A stretch of 64,000 nucleotides of DNA from Erythrophleum ivorense (taxonomy: Eukaryota > Streptophyta > Magnoliopsida > Fabales > Fabaceae): contig JAIUCV010000008.1 of assembly GCA_026724425.1 (NCBI GenBank), forward strand, positions 26,117,470-26,181,469, in the 5' to 3' direction. Both the position numbers and the translations under genes were made by a program. Every line of letters starts with the position of its first letter. Positions within the stretch are counted from its first letter, which is position 1. This document shows, one piece after another, positions 37,864-49,359 of the stretch. The notes beneath the pieces are model-generated. The model had not been told where the DNA came from, did no database searches, and worked only from the letters and a program-made list of their open reading frames with translations.

Positions 37864-38760
37864 TATTACATGAAGTGCCTAACAGTATAGTGTCAAATCA
37901 AGATCCTAGGTTTACTTCCAATTTTTAGAAGTCATTATAGGAAACTTTAGGGGCAGAGTTAAGATTTAGCATAGCATACCACCCTCAAATGGATGGTCAA
38001 ATAGAAAGGACCATTCAAACTTTAGAAGATATGTTAAAGGCTCGTGTGTTAGAAATGAAAGGAAACTGAGATGTGTGTTTACCATTAACAGAGTTTGCTT
38101 ACAATAATAGTTATCATTCTAATATAGAAATAGCCCCATATGAGGCACTTTATAGGAGGAAGTGTAGGCTCCTATTATGTTAGGTTTAGTTAAGAGAAAG
38201 AAACCTTGTAGGTCTTGATATAATGGATTACACCTCCAAGTAGATAGAGTTGATTAGGTAAAAACTTCTAGCGACTCAAAGTAGACAGAAAAGTTATGTG
38301 GATACTAGAAGAAAGCCATTAGAAATTAAGGTTGGAGGTCACATTTTCATCAAAGTATCTCTAATAACTAGTGTGGGTAGATCCATAAAGGCAAAAAAGC
38401 TCAGCTCGAAAGTATTTAACTTCATTCAAAATTCTTTCCAGAGTTAGACCAGTAGCTTGTAGAATATCTTTATCTCTATAACCTAGCCTAACTTTATGAT
38501 ATCTTTTATGTATCCTAATTGAAAAAGTACCAGTCAGATCCTTCACATATCATAGAATATGAAAATGTAGCATTACAAGACAATCTTTCATTTGTCGTGA
38601 CATCGGAAAGAATTGTAGATACAAAGGTCAAGCAGCTAAGGAACAAAAGCATTCTTCTAGTGAAAGTGGTTTGGAAAGGGCTAACTCCAAACGAAGCTTC
38701 TTGGAAGATGGAAGCAGACATGAAGGAGAAATATCCAGAGCTTGTTAAGTTAAGTATGTT
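37864..38760 (+). pseudogene. pol: Integrase core end and chromodomain of element B
   Basis: Homologous to E from the second catalytic Asp region (SNQDPRFTSNF) through the third catalytic Glu region (about 37990-38010), the GPF-like C-terminal strand and a well-kept chromodomain (about 38630-38745, LVKVVWKGLTPNEASW). Stops include TAG near 37927, TGA near 38068 and TAGs near 38180, mostly at Trp or Glu codons, plus small indels near 38400. From 38519 to 38812 the frame is open. The upstream continuation is at 63497-63550 on the minus strand. TATTA at 37864-37868 is the right target copy of LTR C3. Confidence 0.85.
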
Positions 38761-38786
38761 CTACATTTCGAGGATGAAATTTTTAT

Positions 38787-38800
38787 TTATGGGGGTGAAA
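38787..38800 (+). other. Polypurine tract of element B
   Basis: TTTATGGGGGTGAAA-type tract immediately before TGTAACAACTAGC, the LTR start of family D. Confidence 0.75.
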
Positions 38801-40644
38801 TGTAACAACTAGCTTTTTAATTGAATTGGGACTAGTATGTTAATGAAAGAGGACCATAAAGTAAATCAAATTAAGGCTAAATAAGGGTAAAATATTAATT
38901 AGCATGTTGAGAAACAGGGATAGGAAATCATACACGAAAAGAAAACAAAGCTAAAACAACAAAATATAGAAAAAAGGGCTTATCAGTGGAAAAATTGCAA
39001 TTTTGAGCAAATTTTAGGAAACTCAAGAAAAAGAGTTTTAAAGCCTATAATTAAAGTCACCAGGGTTTTTCAGAAGTCCTAAAACCATAGAAACAGTCAT
39101 AATCAATAAGGTTTTTTTGAGGTGCTGAAAGGGTCAAACAATATTGAAACTTTAGGTGGAGCTATTTTTCACCATTTTAAACTGTTCAAACCCCAAAATT
39201 AATGTTTTTATATGAAAGAGCACCCAAAATTTTATAGGGAGCAGTCAGATCTTGAAAAGCCTGAAAAATAAGTCCAAACAAAACAAACGAGCACGTAGGG
39301 GTAAAATGGTCATTTAGAAAAATTATAAAAGAGGCTTCTTAAGTAAGATACACCTCATTATCTTTTCCAAGCTTCCATTTCCAGAAATTTAGACCAGCCA
39401 TTGCATCACATTAAAGGAAGGGAGAGAGAAAAAAGTTTAAGCCTTTGTTTAGGTAAGAAAACAACCACATTTCACCTTGCGCTAATTATGAAAGTTGTTT
39501 CTCTCTCAAAGAACTCTATAATGGTGGTTTTCTTTTCTTGAAAACTTAAAGATTCATGTCTAACCCAAGCCAAAAGGAACTCTTTTCAAGAAACTAATAG
39601 GTGAAAATTAATCTACGCGAAGAGAGCTTTGATTTAAGATAAGACTTTACTTGAAACACTTGCAAAATCTTGTATTTCTAGGTCATGTATGGTTTGGCCA
39701 AGAGAGAGAAAGTGAGAAGGAGAGTTTTTCTTCATGTGTTTTTGATGACACCAAGGGTTTTAGCGTGCAAGGGTTCTATATCTAACATTAGTTTTCCTTA
39801 AATCATAAAAAGAAGCATTTTAGATCATGTTGTGTTATGTTTCAGCCTAGGCAAGTTCAATGGCTAACCATGTTATTTTCCATTCTTAATTAGTGTATTT
39901 AGATGTTATTTTATGCAAGGAACAAGAATCTAAGTTTAGAATTAATTAAGACTTTGAAGTGTACAAGTTAGAGTTTTATGGTTCCATTTTCGGCCAAAGA
40001 TGGCTTCAAGGGATTAGGAAGTTGTTCAATGGATTCTTGGGCTATAGATAGTTTTAAAATGATATAAGAATAATAATGGAAGCACTAAATTGAACTTAGA
40101 AGGTAGACTTTGAAAGTTAAAAATTTAGAAGTTAAGAAAGAGCATTATGGAAACAATTGATATTAGGCTTGTGTGACTAAGTTTGTGACACTTTTAATCA
40201 ATCCTAATGTGGCTATATGAATCATTTATAGCAAGATTTTGAATCCTAGAAGTTGAATTTTTGAAATTTCCCCTTGAGGCTTAAGGTTCCATAAAGAGTT
40301 CCATTATGTAGAAAAGTGAAAATACCAAATGAATAGTGCCAATGACCAAATGAATAGTAAATATGGAATTTTGTGGCTTGAATTATAAATTCTAAAAGCA
40401 TAAGTTGGCATAGCATTTTAGCTTAGTGAAATCCTTAACCTAAAGTTTAAGTGTTGAACCAATCATGAGAAACTAAAATCCAAAAAGAATTTCACAAATT
40501 TAAGCCCTTGAACATGGTCAAATTTAAGCATTTTTTATGGCATATTTACCATGTAATAAGCAAGTGTCTTGGAAGTATGCAAAAAATGGGATTTTAAATG
40601 CACTAAAGTGGCTTAAAGTATAGATAAAAGTCATAGAGACTTAA
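38801..40644 (+). repeat. 3' LTR of element B (family D), first part
   Basis: Starts TGTAACAACTAGC right after B's polypurine tract. Has a donor-like TAG/GTAAGA (GT at 39453) after a GA-rich leader. It is interrupted by solo LTR H at 40645 and resumes at about 54499. The other LTR of B is outside the window. Confidence 0.8.
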
Positions 40645-41841
40645 TGTAAAGAACGGTAAATTCCGTAAAATGATGAAATAAGCTATATAAAAGCAAGTCC
40701 CCTAAAATGAGCTAGATAATGTCTCAAAAAATTTGGGTAGTGCCTTGGCTCCTAAAAATAATAATCCTTGATTCACCCAAAAAGAAAAGTTAAGCTAGGA
40801 CAGTGAAATAGAATTGTGACAAAAACTGACAAACATAATGGTATTTTTGTAAGTATATACAAATTTTGGAAAAATGCACAAGAGGATTTTTTAAATGAAA
40901 AATTTGAGTTGCTCAGGGTTCTTAGAGGCCCTGAAAATCATGGGAATCCTCAGGACAGTTAAAACCCCTCTGGTGTACATTTTCCAATGACGATAAACTC
41001 AAACTTTGAAGGATTCATTCAAGAAGGTTTTAGCTTCAAATTAAGTGATTCCAGAGGCATTTTATTTAATTGGGAACTTAAATTTTATGATGAAAAAGAT
41101 GTTTCTCATAAAGGAGCTAAAACAAAGATAAAACAAAATTACCATTACGAAAGAGCAAAATTGAAATTTTTGAGAAAAGTTGCTTCTTGAATGTTCTACA
41201 CTTTTCACGCCACTTCCTCCCCTTCTTTAGGCCGACAATCTTCTACCCAAAAATAGAAAAAGAAGTAGCAATTTAGGCAACCCAAAGGAGGAAGAAAACA
41301 AGGAAAAAAGTAAGCATATTCAAAGATTTTCATGCTCCTTCTTCTTCCAATCTTGTTCCTCTCCTTTTAAGCTTTCTTTCTATGATTTTATTGAATGAAT
41401 TGGTTTTGTTTTGAGCCCAAAATAGATGGGGAATTTTTGAAATTGAGAAGAAGATTTAAGCAAATGAAGAATCACTAAAAGGGAGTTAAGAATCCAAGGT
41501 AATTTCTTATTTTGGTTGCTTCTTTCTCTTGCTCCTTCCTTGTGTGTATTTCGGCCTAAACCAGAACTAAGGGAAGGGGAGATTTTTTATCCAGAAATAA
41601 GAGAGGAACTACGGTTTTAGACCATGGGGAAGTAGAATATGCCAAGAAATTGCAAGAAAAACCAATGGATTTCAAGTTAGAAAAGTGTAGGACCCTTGAA
41701 GGGTTTATAAAATCTATTTTGATTCATGAATTTCCTAGGCTATAGAAGTGTTTAATTGAGCTCCTAAGACCTCTAGGAAGCCCCCCAAATGGCTCTCCCA
41801 TCAAGGAAAAATCAAAAGCTGCATGAACCTCCCTTGGTGTG
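40645..41841 (+). mobile_element. Solo LTR H (A-like family), first part
   Basis: Starts TGTAAAGAACGG and follows the beginning of the A LTR closely, but is more diverged. It is interrupted at 41842 by element E with target copy GTGTG at 41837-41841 and resumes at 52098. Together the parts are about 3.6 kb, the family length, with no internal region. Confidence 0.82.
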
Positions 41842-44582
41842 TGTAACAACCAGAAAAAAGAAAAGAAAAGAAAAGAGAAAAGAAAAGGGAAAGAAAAGAA
41901 AAGCTGAATTTTTCGAAGGCTGAAAATTTTCTAAGTCTGCTAGCTATAGCCTAGCTATAGCGAATGTACCTGTTCGCTATAGCCTAGCTATAGCGAGAGT
42001 GCCTTCTCGCTATAGCGAAAATGCTTTTAGCTATAGCGAGTGCGGGCATCCCATACAAAATCCGGGGAGTAGCTCGCCGTAGCAAGAGCTATAGTGAAGG
42101 CAAAGGTCTGAGACTGACACGAGCTCGCCGTAGCGAGGGTTATGGCTCGCTATAGCGAGGGTGAGTCCGGAAAAGCGTGAAAAGAGAGATTTTGACTTTT
42201 AAAAGCTTCCAAACTTTCCTTTCTCTTAGAACTGACCTAAGCTTCGACCAAGGAGAGAGAAAAGAGCTGTGGAGAGAGAGAGAGACTTAGAGAAGCAAGG
42301 AGACCAAGCAAAGAGGTGAGTAATCTTTAGATTTCCATAGCTTTTCTCCTTAGCATGTTGTTCTCCTCCTTTTGCCTTCTCTTTCTATGGTTTTGGAAGT
42401 TGATTTGGGTTTGGTTCAGAAGAGGGAAGTGGAAAACTACTCTAAAAGAAGGGTAGAACTCATATATCTTCATTTCTTCTTCCTTGCTTTCTTCTTTGAG
42501 AACTTGAAAGAGGAAGGAGAGTGAGTAGAGTTCTAGAGAGAGAATCCCTAGATCTTACAAGGGTAGTGGGGGTTTTGTTTTGGTGAAGAGCCCCTTTAGC
42601 TTTGTGAGTACTTATTTGAGTTATGAGAGAATGATTGGTGCTCTTTGTTGTGCCTAGGCTCAAAGGAAGCAACTCCATCTAGTTGTGAGTGTGAAATCAA
42701 GAAGGGAGAAGATAAATTGAAAGGGAAGACTTGTGTTATCCGATAAGGTAGCTCTCTACTCTTTCTCGTTGCATTCTTGGACGTGTAATAGTCATTGTAT
42801 GTTGTGTATGTGCTTGTATGATGAGATATGCCATTGATGTTGCCTTGATGCATTGGTACCAATATGCTTATAATATGAATTGTGGAAATTGCTCGGGTGA
42901 GGTGGTGCCGAAAGTCCCTTGAGATAGGTGAGGTGGAGCCAAAAGTCCCTGAACCAAGGGTGAGGCAATCCAAAAGTTCCAAAACTTGGGTGAGGCTAGA
43001 CCGAAAGTCCCTATAGCCTATTCTTGGCATTGATTTGTTATCATGGCATGAAACACATCTGTTGTGTTATTGTGACTTGTGTGCATGCTTGACTAGTTTA
43101 TATGCCTTGATTGCATCTTGAATGAGTATGAGCTATTGAGATTCCCCGAATCTCACCCCCTTCCCTCTCCCATCTTAACATCCAGGTGGAGCTCAAGGAG
43201 AATCAAGTACACCTCATGGAGCCTAGAGAGCATACTTAGAGAAATGTATAGTTCTTTTGATTCTTTTATTGTAAGAAGGTGCCAAAATGGATATGCACCT
43301 ATTATTTTGAGTTGTAAATATGTGAGCACATGTAACCATATGTATAGATGATGTATGAATTGTGTAAAGAGCCAAAGTAATGAGAATGTAGAAATTGGCC
43401 CTTTTGTGGCTTATATGAAATGATGTGTTTTGTTCCGTAGCATAGTGAATTTGAAATGTATGATGACTTGGATCATTTGGGCTATTCATATATGCTATGT
43501 TTGTACTTTCAAACTTGCCCAAAAGAGGCTAGAGCATGTGGGAGGCCATTAGGACCCCAATAAACCATTTTGGGTGCCAAAACTGCCAATTTTGTGAGTT
43601 CTGTCAAAGTATGACCGGATGAGCTCTTCTTGATATGGAATTTGGCATGCCTCTAGAGTCTATTGAGAGCTTCTTGAGAAGCTAAAGTAGGTAATATTTG
43701 GAGCTCTAGAGAATATTTGGTGAATTGTTGAAATTTGGAAATTTTAATGGTTTGGTCATGATACTGTGCATCGAGTCCGAAAATGAAACCATGCCATTCA
43801 TAGACCAAATGGTGTCCAATTGTCATGAAATTTTATGAACATAAACTAGATATCCACAGTGACCTATACCAACTCGAAGCACCTCAATTAGAGGTCTGTA
43901 GAGAGAGAAACGACTTTCTGAAGTTCTGTATCAGCATCAGGGAAGTTTCTGACCTTCGTTACTATTCCATCAGTTTTCGAGGTCCATGAGCTCCTGAACT
44001 GATCCGAGCTTATTTTTTTCCTCTAGTTAACATCTGTAGCTTTTCAAATTGGTATAGTTTTTCTAGATTGGATTTTTTTGGAATTAATTACGAATTTTCA
44101 AAGTTCATGATAGTAAACTGCACCAGTATCAGGGACAGCCGGACATCTGTATCTTTTTCGATGTCAAGGATGGTCCAAACGCTGAGATTATAGTTGGGAT
44201 TATTTTTATATGAAGTTAAAATTCAAATATTTCCAGAGAGATATAATTTTCTTGATTCTCATTTTTCTAGAATTAGTTATGATTTTCCAAAGTTGGAGCC
44301 AAAAATCTGACTTATGGGCTCATTTGAGAAATTGCATTTTTCTTGGTTTTTGGCTTCATACCCATGGTTTATGAGTTGTTTGAGGCTATGTACAAGTATT
44401 ATAAATTTTAATTAAGTATAGAATGTGAATGATGGGTTCACGGGACCCACGAGGTAAAATATGACTAATTAAACCCCGACTTAAAGTAGTGCAATACCAC
44501 GGTTTTGGTCATTTTCCTAGAAAATCATATGGAATCAAGCCAAGAGGGGGATGAATTGGAGTTAAGATATTATAGTGTTACA
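41842..44582 (+). repeat. 5' LTR of element E
   Basis: 2,741 bp, TGTAACAACC to GTGTTACA. An (AAAAG)n microsatellite lies at about 41852-41902, then a dense cluster of CGCTATAGCG motifs (41940-42170), a GA-rich leader and a strong donor-like GAG/GTGAGT (GT at 42316). Downstream are the AAAAGTCC minisatellite (about 42890-43015) and the palindrome GAGATTC-CCC-GAATCTC (about 43138-43154). The long minus-strand open frame at 42596-43030 is broken in the other LTR and is not a gene. Confidence 0.95.
42316..42317 (+). other. Candidate 5' splice site in LTR of E
   Basis: GAG/GTGAGT after a GA-rich leader is a near-consensus plant donor. Paired with the acceptor-like TTCTTTTCAG ending at 44744, three bases before the gag ATG, it would remove 2.4 kb of leader. 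Similar donors occur at the same relative place in A, D, F, G, S1, S2 and C. Splicing is inferred. Confidence 0.4.
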
Positions 44583-44586
44583 TTTT

Positions 44587-44600
44587 TGGTATCAGAGTGA
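44587..44600 (+). other. Primer-binding site of E (initiator Met tRNA type)
   Basis: TGGTATCAGAGTGA, four bases after the 5' LTR end. The first eleven bases match the site for plant initiator Met tRNA used by most plant Ty3/gypsy elements. Confidence 0.88.
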
Positions 44601-44746
44601 AGGTTCAGGCACTTTTGCTCAATGTTGGCTCTTGTATGGTATGATTTGCTTGTGTTTGGTGTGAATTGCCATGGAAGTGGTAACATTCATATGCATATGT
44701 GCTAGTGCTATGATTGTAAATTGAGGATTGCTACTTCTTTTCAGAT

Positions 44747-47700
44747 ATGGTTGAGACTAGATAGGGCAGGGGTAGAGGTAGGCCGCCCAGGGCTCAGAGA
44801 GTTGAGCCAGAGGTTTCTATTGGGCCTGAGGATCCTCTGCGAACCATCATGGAGAGATTAGATCGGTATGAGGCCATGATGGGCCAGCATCAGGAGATGT
44901 TAGAGCAACAGAGGTACATTGCCCAACAATAACATGATATGATCATGCACCTACAAGATACCCTGGCCATGCAAGAAGAAGCCAAGAGGGAAGCCCCTGT
45001 ACCTCAGCCATCCACATCTGGCATGCCACCTGCACATCCCCAAGAGCCTATAGTAGCTCAGACCCAGACGCCTATCCAGAAACTGTTAAAGCAGTTCAGG
45101 CAGAACAATCCACCCACGTTTGATGGGGAGTTGGATGCGGATAAGGCGGAGGCTTAGGTCAGGGAGCTAGAGAAAATATTTTCAGTAATGGATTGTACCA
45201 CCAAGCAGAAAGCTCAATTAGCTACTTTTATGCTACAAAAGGAAGCTGATAGATGGTGGTGTAGCACGAAACCCTTGATGGAGACCAAGGATATATAGAT
45301 AAATTGAGAAAGTTTCTTGGTTGAGTTTTATGAGAAATATTTCCCTAGTTTGGTGAGGAAAAAGAAAGAGATGGAGTTTATGAGTTTGAGACAGACGGAT
45401 AAGATGACTGTGGACCAGTATGTGGCCAAATTCATAGAGTTTTCTCGGTATTCCTCTTACCTCCAGAGGTATGATGATGAACCCTGGAGATGTGAGCAAT
45501 TTGAAATCAGATTGAAGCCTCTGATTAGCAATAGAGTTACTCCACAGCGGATCAGAAAGTTTAATACCCTTGTGGAGATCAGTAGGGTGATTAAGACTAA
45601 CCTGCGAGTGATCATGCCTGTTACGGCCATAGCTAGTCAGAAGGAGGCTTTTGAATTGAAAAGGTCGAGACTGGAAGAGGGTTCTAGTATGACACCCAGT
45701 GCCAAGAAAAGAGGCAAAGGGCCATGGAACCGAAGGCCACAGCGGGGTAAGCCGATGTTACCTCCTCGGGGCCAGTCATCTTTCCAGCAGCCTTTAGTGA
45801 CTTGCTTTAAGTGTAGGAAGCTAGGGCATATTGCTAGACACTATCCTCAGATGGATACAGCGCCTCCTCCTAGGCCACAGACCCAGGGTCGAGTGTTTGC
45901 CTTCACTCAGCAGGAAGCCAGCGCATCCCCCAGTTTGATCCGAGGTACGCTGATAGTGAATGGCTTTCCTGTAGTTGCTATGTTTGATTCAAGTGCTAGT
46001 CACTCATTTATATCTTATGATTATGTGAGGCGATTAGGTCTAGCTGTTAGTGTCTTGCCATTTGACTTGTCTGTCACTACACCCACTGGAGGCCCCGTGG
46101 TTACTTCCCATACTTGTTTAAATGTCACTGTTCAGTTCAATCACTGTCATACCACTATTGATCTTATCTATATGCCATTTCATGATATTGATTTGATTGT
46201 TGGTATGAACTGGTTGGCTGCGAATAATGCGGTACTTGATTGTGAACACCGAACCATTTCCTTACCTGCTTGTGGGGCCATACCTAGCATAGGAGCTGAG
46301 TTATCCTTTATGACTACTGCCCAGGCTGAGAGACATTTAGAGTGTAGATGTCAAGGGTTTTTAGTCTTTTTCTCTATTCAGGCTGAGGTAGAGGAAGAGA
46401 TAGAGGAGATCCCAATTGTCAGGGAATACCCGAAGGTTTTCCCTAGAGAGTTTGACTTTAGTGGTCTACCCCCTAAGAGAGAACTAGAATTCCCTATAGA
46501 CATAGTGCCTGGGGCTGGACCGGTGTCCAAGGCTCCTTACAGGATGGCTCCCACCGAGCTCGCAGAGTTGAAAAAACAGATAGAGGAATTGTTAGAGAAA
46601 GGGTTTATCCGCCCTAGTGTATCACCTTGGGGAGCTCCGGTGTTATTTGTGAGGAAGAAGGATGGTAGCTTGCGTTTGTGCATAGATTATAGAGAGTTAA
46701 ATAAAGTTACCATCAAGAATAAATATCCTCTCCCTAGAATTGATGATTTGTTATATCAGTTGGCTGGGGCATCTGTGTTTTCCAAGATAGATCTTAGATC
46801 TGGGTACCACCTGTTGAGAGTGAGAATTGAAGATGTCTCCAAGACCGCCTTCAGAACGAGATATGGGCACTATGAGTTCCTTGTGATGCCATTCGGATTG
46901 ACGAATGCGCCAACTGTGTTCATGGATTACATGAACAGGGTATTCAGATCGTATCTAGATCAGTTTGTGGTAGTCTTCATTGATGATATCCTAGTGTACT
47001 CTAGATCTTTTGAAGAGCACGAGAGGCATTTGAGATTAGTCCTAGAAACCTTGAGAGAGAAAAGGTTGTACGCCAAACTTAGTAAATGTGAGTTTTGGCT
47101 AACCAAGGTGAGATTCTTAGGTCATATGATCTCACAAGACGGGGTTGTGGTTGATCCCCATAAAGTTGAGGCTGTGTTACAGTGGGATAGACCTAGAACG
47201 ATCATCGAGGTCAGGAGTTTCCTAGGTTTGGCAGGGTACTATAGACAATTTATTCAGGGCTTTTCTTAGATGGCCTTACCACTGACGAGGCTAACTAGGA
47301 AAGAGATACCGTTTGTATGGGATGATAAATGTGAGAGGAGTTTCTAGGACTTAAAGCTCCGTTTGACCACCGCCCCTGTACTGATTATTCCTGACCCTAG
47401 TGAGCCACTTATGGTTTATTGTGATGCCTCGGGCAAGGGGTTATGATGTGTGTTGATGCAGCAGGGTAGAGTAGTGGCATATGCCTCTACGCAGTTGAGG
47501 CCTCATGAGGAGAATTATCCCACACATGACCTGGAGTTAGCCTCCGTAGTGTTTGCTCTTAAAATCTGGAGACACTATCTGTATGGTACTACCATAGAGA
47601 TCTATAGTGACCATAAGAGTTTGAAATACCTATTTGACCAGAAGGAACTCAATATGAGACAGAGGAGATGGATGGAGTTTCTGAAAGACTATGATTATGT

Positions 47701-49309
47701 GTTGAAATATCATCCAGGCAAGACCAATGTGGTGGCAGATGACCTGAGTAGGAAATCCATCCATGTGGCCCATATGATGATTAGAGAGCAAGAGCTCCTA
47801 GAGAAGTTCAGAAACTTGAACTTCTCTTGTCAGGTGGTCTCAAGTAGATTGTATCTGAGTGAAACCCGAATTGAGAATATATTGAGAACTCAGATCTTAG
47901 ATGCCCAGAGAGAGGATGAGTTCCTGAGATGGATCAGGAATGAGATCTCCTAAGGTAAGACCTCAGATTTCAAGGTGTCTGAGGATGGTATGATAGTATA
48001 TCGAAATAGAATCTATGTGCCTAATCAGAATGAGTTGAGAGAAAGCATCTTAGAAAAGGCACATAAGAGTAAGTATACTATCCACCCAGGTGCCACCAAG
48101 ATGTATCAAGATTTGAAACGGATTTTCTGGTGGTCGGGAATGAAAAATGAGGTGATGGACTATGTGGCTAGATGCCTAGTGTGTCAGAGGGTAAAAATAG
48201 AACATTAAAGACCGGCTAGGTTGTTGCAACCTTTAGATATCCCTGAGTGGAAGTGGGATAGTATAGCCATAGACTTTGTTATGGGGTTACCCAGAACATC
48301 CTCTAGACACGATGCTATTTGGGTAGTTGTGGATAGACTGATGAAGTCTGCACACTTTTTAGCTATCAAAGCTACTCATACACTGGAGAGATTAGCCCAG
48401 TTGTATATTAGAGAAATAGTGCGACTTCATGGGGTACCCAGTAGCATAGTTTTGGATAGAGACCCCAAGTTTACATCGAACTTTTGGAGGTCGTTACAGC
48501 ATGCCTTAGGGACTAGGTTGCAGTTTAGTACTGCATATCACCCCTAGACAGATGGTCAGACTGAGAGGACCATCCAGACCTTAGAAGACATGTTGAAGGC
48601 GTGTGTGTTAGAAATGAAGGGTAACTGGGATGTGTATTTACCATTAGCAGAGTTTGCTTATAATAATAGTTACCATTCCAATATTCAGATGGCCCCTTAT
48701 GAGGCTTTATATGGGAGGAAGTGCAGATCTCCTCTGTGTTGGGTTGAGCTAGGGGAAAGGAGTATGATAGGACCTGAGATTGTGGACCAGACCACCCGAC
48801 AGATAGAATTGATTAGAAAGAGACTCCTCACGGCCCAGAGTAGGCAGAAAAGCTATGTCGATAAGAGAAGAAGGCCGTTAGAGTTTGAGATTGGAGACCA
48901 TGTGTTCATTCGAGTGTCTCCAGTGACGGGAGTAGGTCGGTCAGTGAGGGTAAGAAAGCTCAGTCCTAGGTATGTTGGTCCATTTAAAATTCTTGAGAAA
49001 ATTAGACCCGTGGCTTACCGAATAGCCTTACCTCCTAAGCTAGCCCAAATCCACAGTGTTTTTCATGTCTCCCAATTGAAAAAGTATTTGCCTGACCCCT
49101 CACATGTCATAGAATATGAGCATGTGCAATTACAGGAAGATCTTTCCTATGTAGTGAAATCGGAGAGAATTGTGGATGCTAAGCTGAAATAGTTGAGGAG
49201 CAAGAACATTCCTCTGGTGAAAGTGATCTGGAGAGGTCTGACATCTGAAGAAGCAACCTAGGAATTGGAGGATGAAATAAGACAAAAATATCCAGAATTA
49301 TTCCCTTAA
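44747..49309 (+). pseudogene. gag-pol: gag-pol polyprotein of element E, 13 nonsense codons
   Basis: One frame of 1,520 codons from ATG 44747 to TAA 49307-49309 with no frameshift. Residue order: gag (1-350), zinc knuckle from 353 (CFKC..H..Y, last Cys lost), protease Asp 414 (DSS for DSG), reverse transcriptase about 590-840 with FIDD (DD at 746-747), RNase H from 893, integrase zinc region about 1105-1150, catalytic residues Asp 1176, Asp 1239 and Glu 1273, and chromodomain about 1480-1515. Stops at 44762, 44930, 45155, 45296, 45305, 47267, 47345, 47444, 47951, 48206, 48545, 49190 and 49259. The longest open part, 45317-47269 (650 codons), spans gag end, protease and RT. The product family makes, reverse-transcribes and integrates the element; chromodomains steer integration toward heterochromatin. 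Confidence 0.95.
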
Positions 49310-49342
49310 GGTATGTATTTAAATTTGGAGGACGAAATTTCT

Positions 49343-49359
49343 TTTAAGAGGGATGGAAA
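49343..49359 (+). other. Polypurine tract of element E
   Basis: TTTTAAGAGGGATGGAAA immediately upstream of the 3' LTR. It is less G-rich than the tracts of A and B. Confidence 0.75.

Noticed and set aside
33289..37868. TAGTA/TATTA as the true target duplication of LTR C2
   Set aside because: They agree at four of five bases, but the two flanks belong to different elements. The partners after undoing the inversion (CAGTG and GATTA) restore LTR F and B's integrase frame.
42596..43030. 144-codon minus-strand open frame in the 5' LTR of E
   Set aside because: The same place in the 3' LTR is shortened to 61 codons by a stop, there is no motif, and it overlaps the minisatellite. Chance frame.
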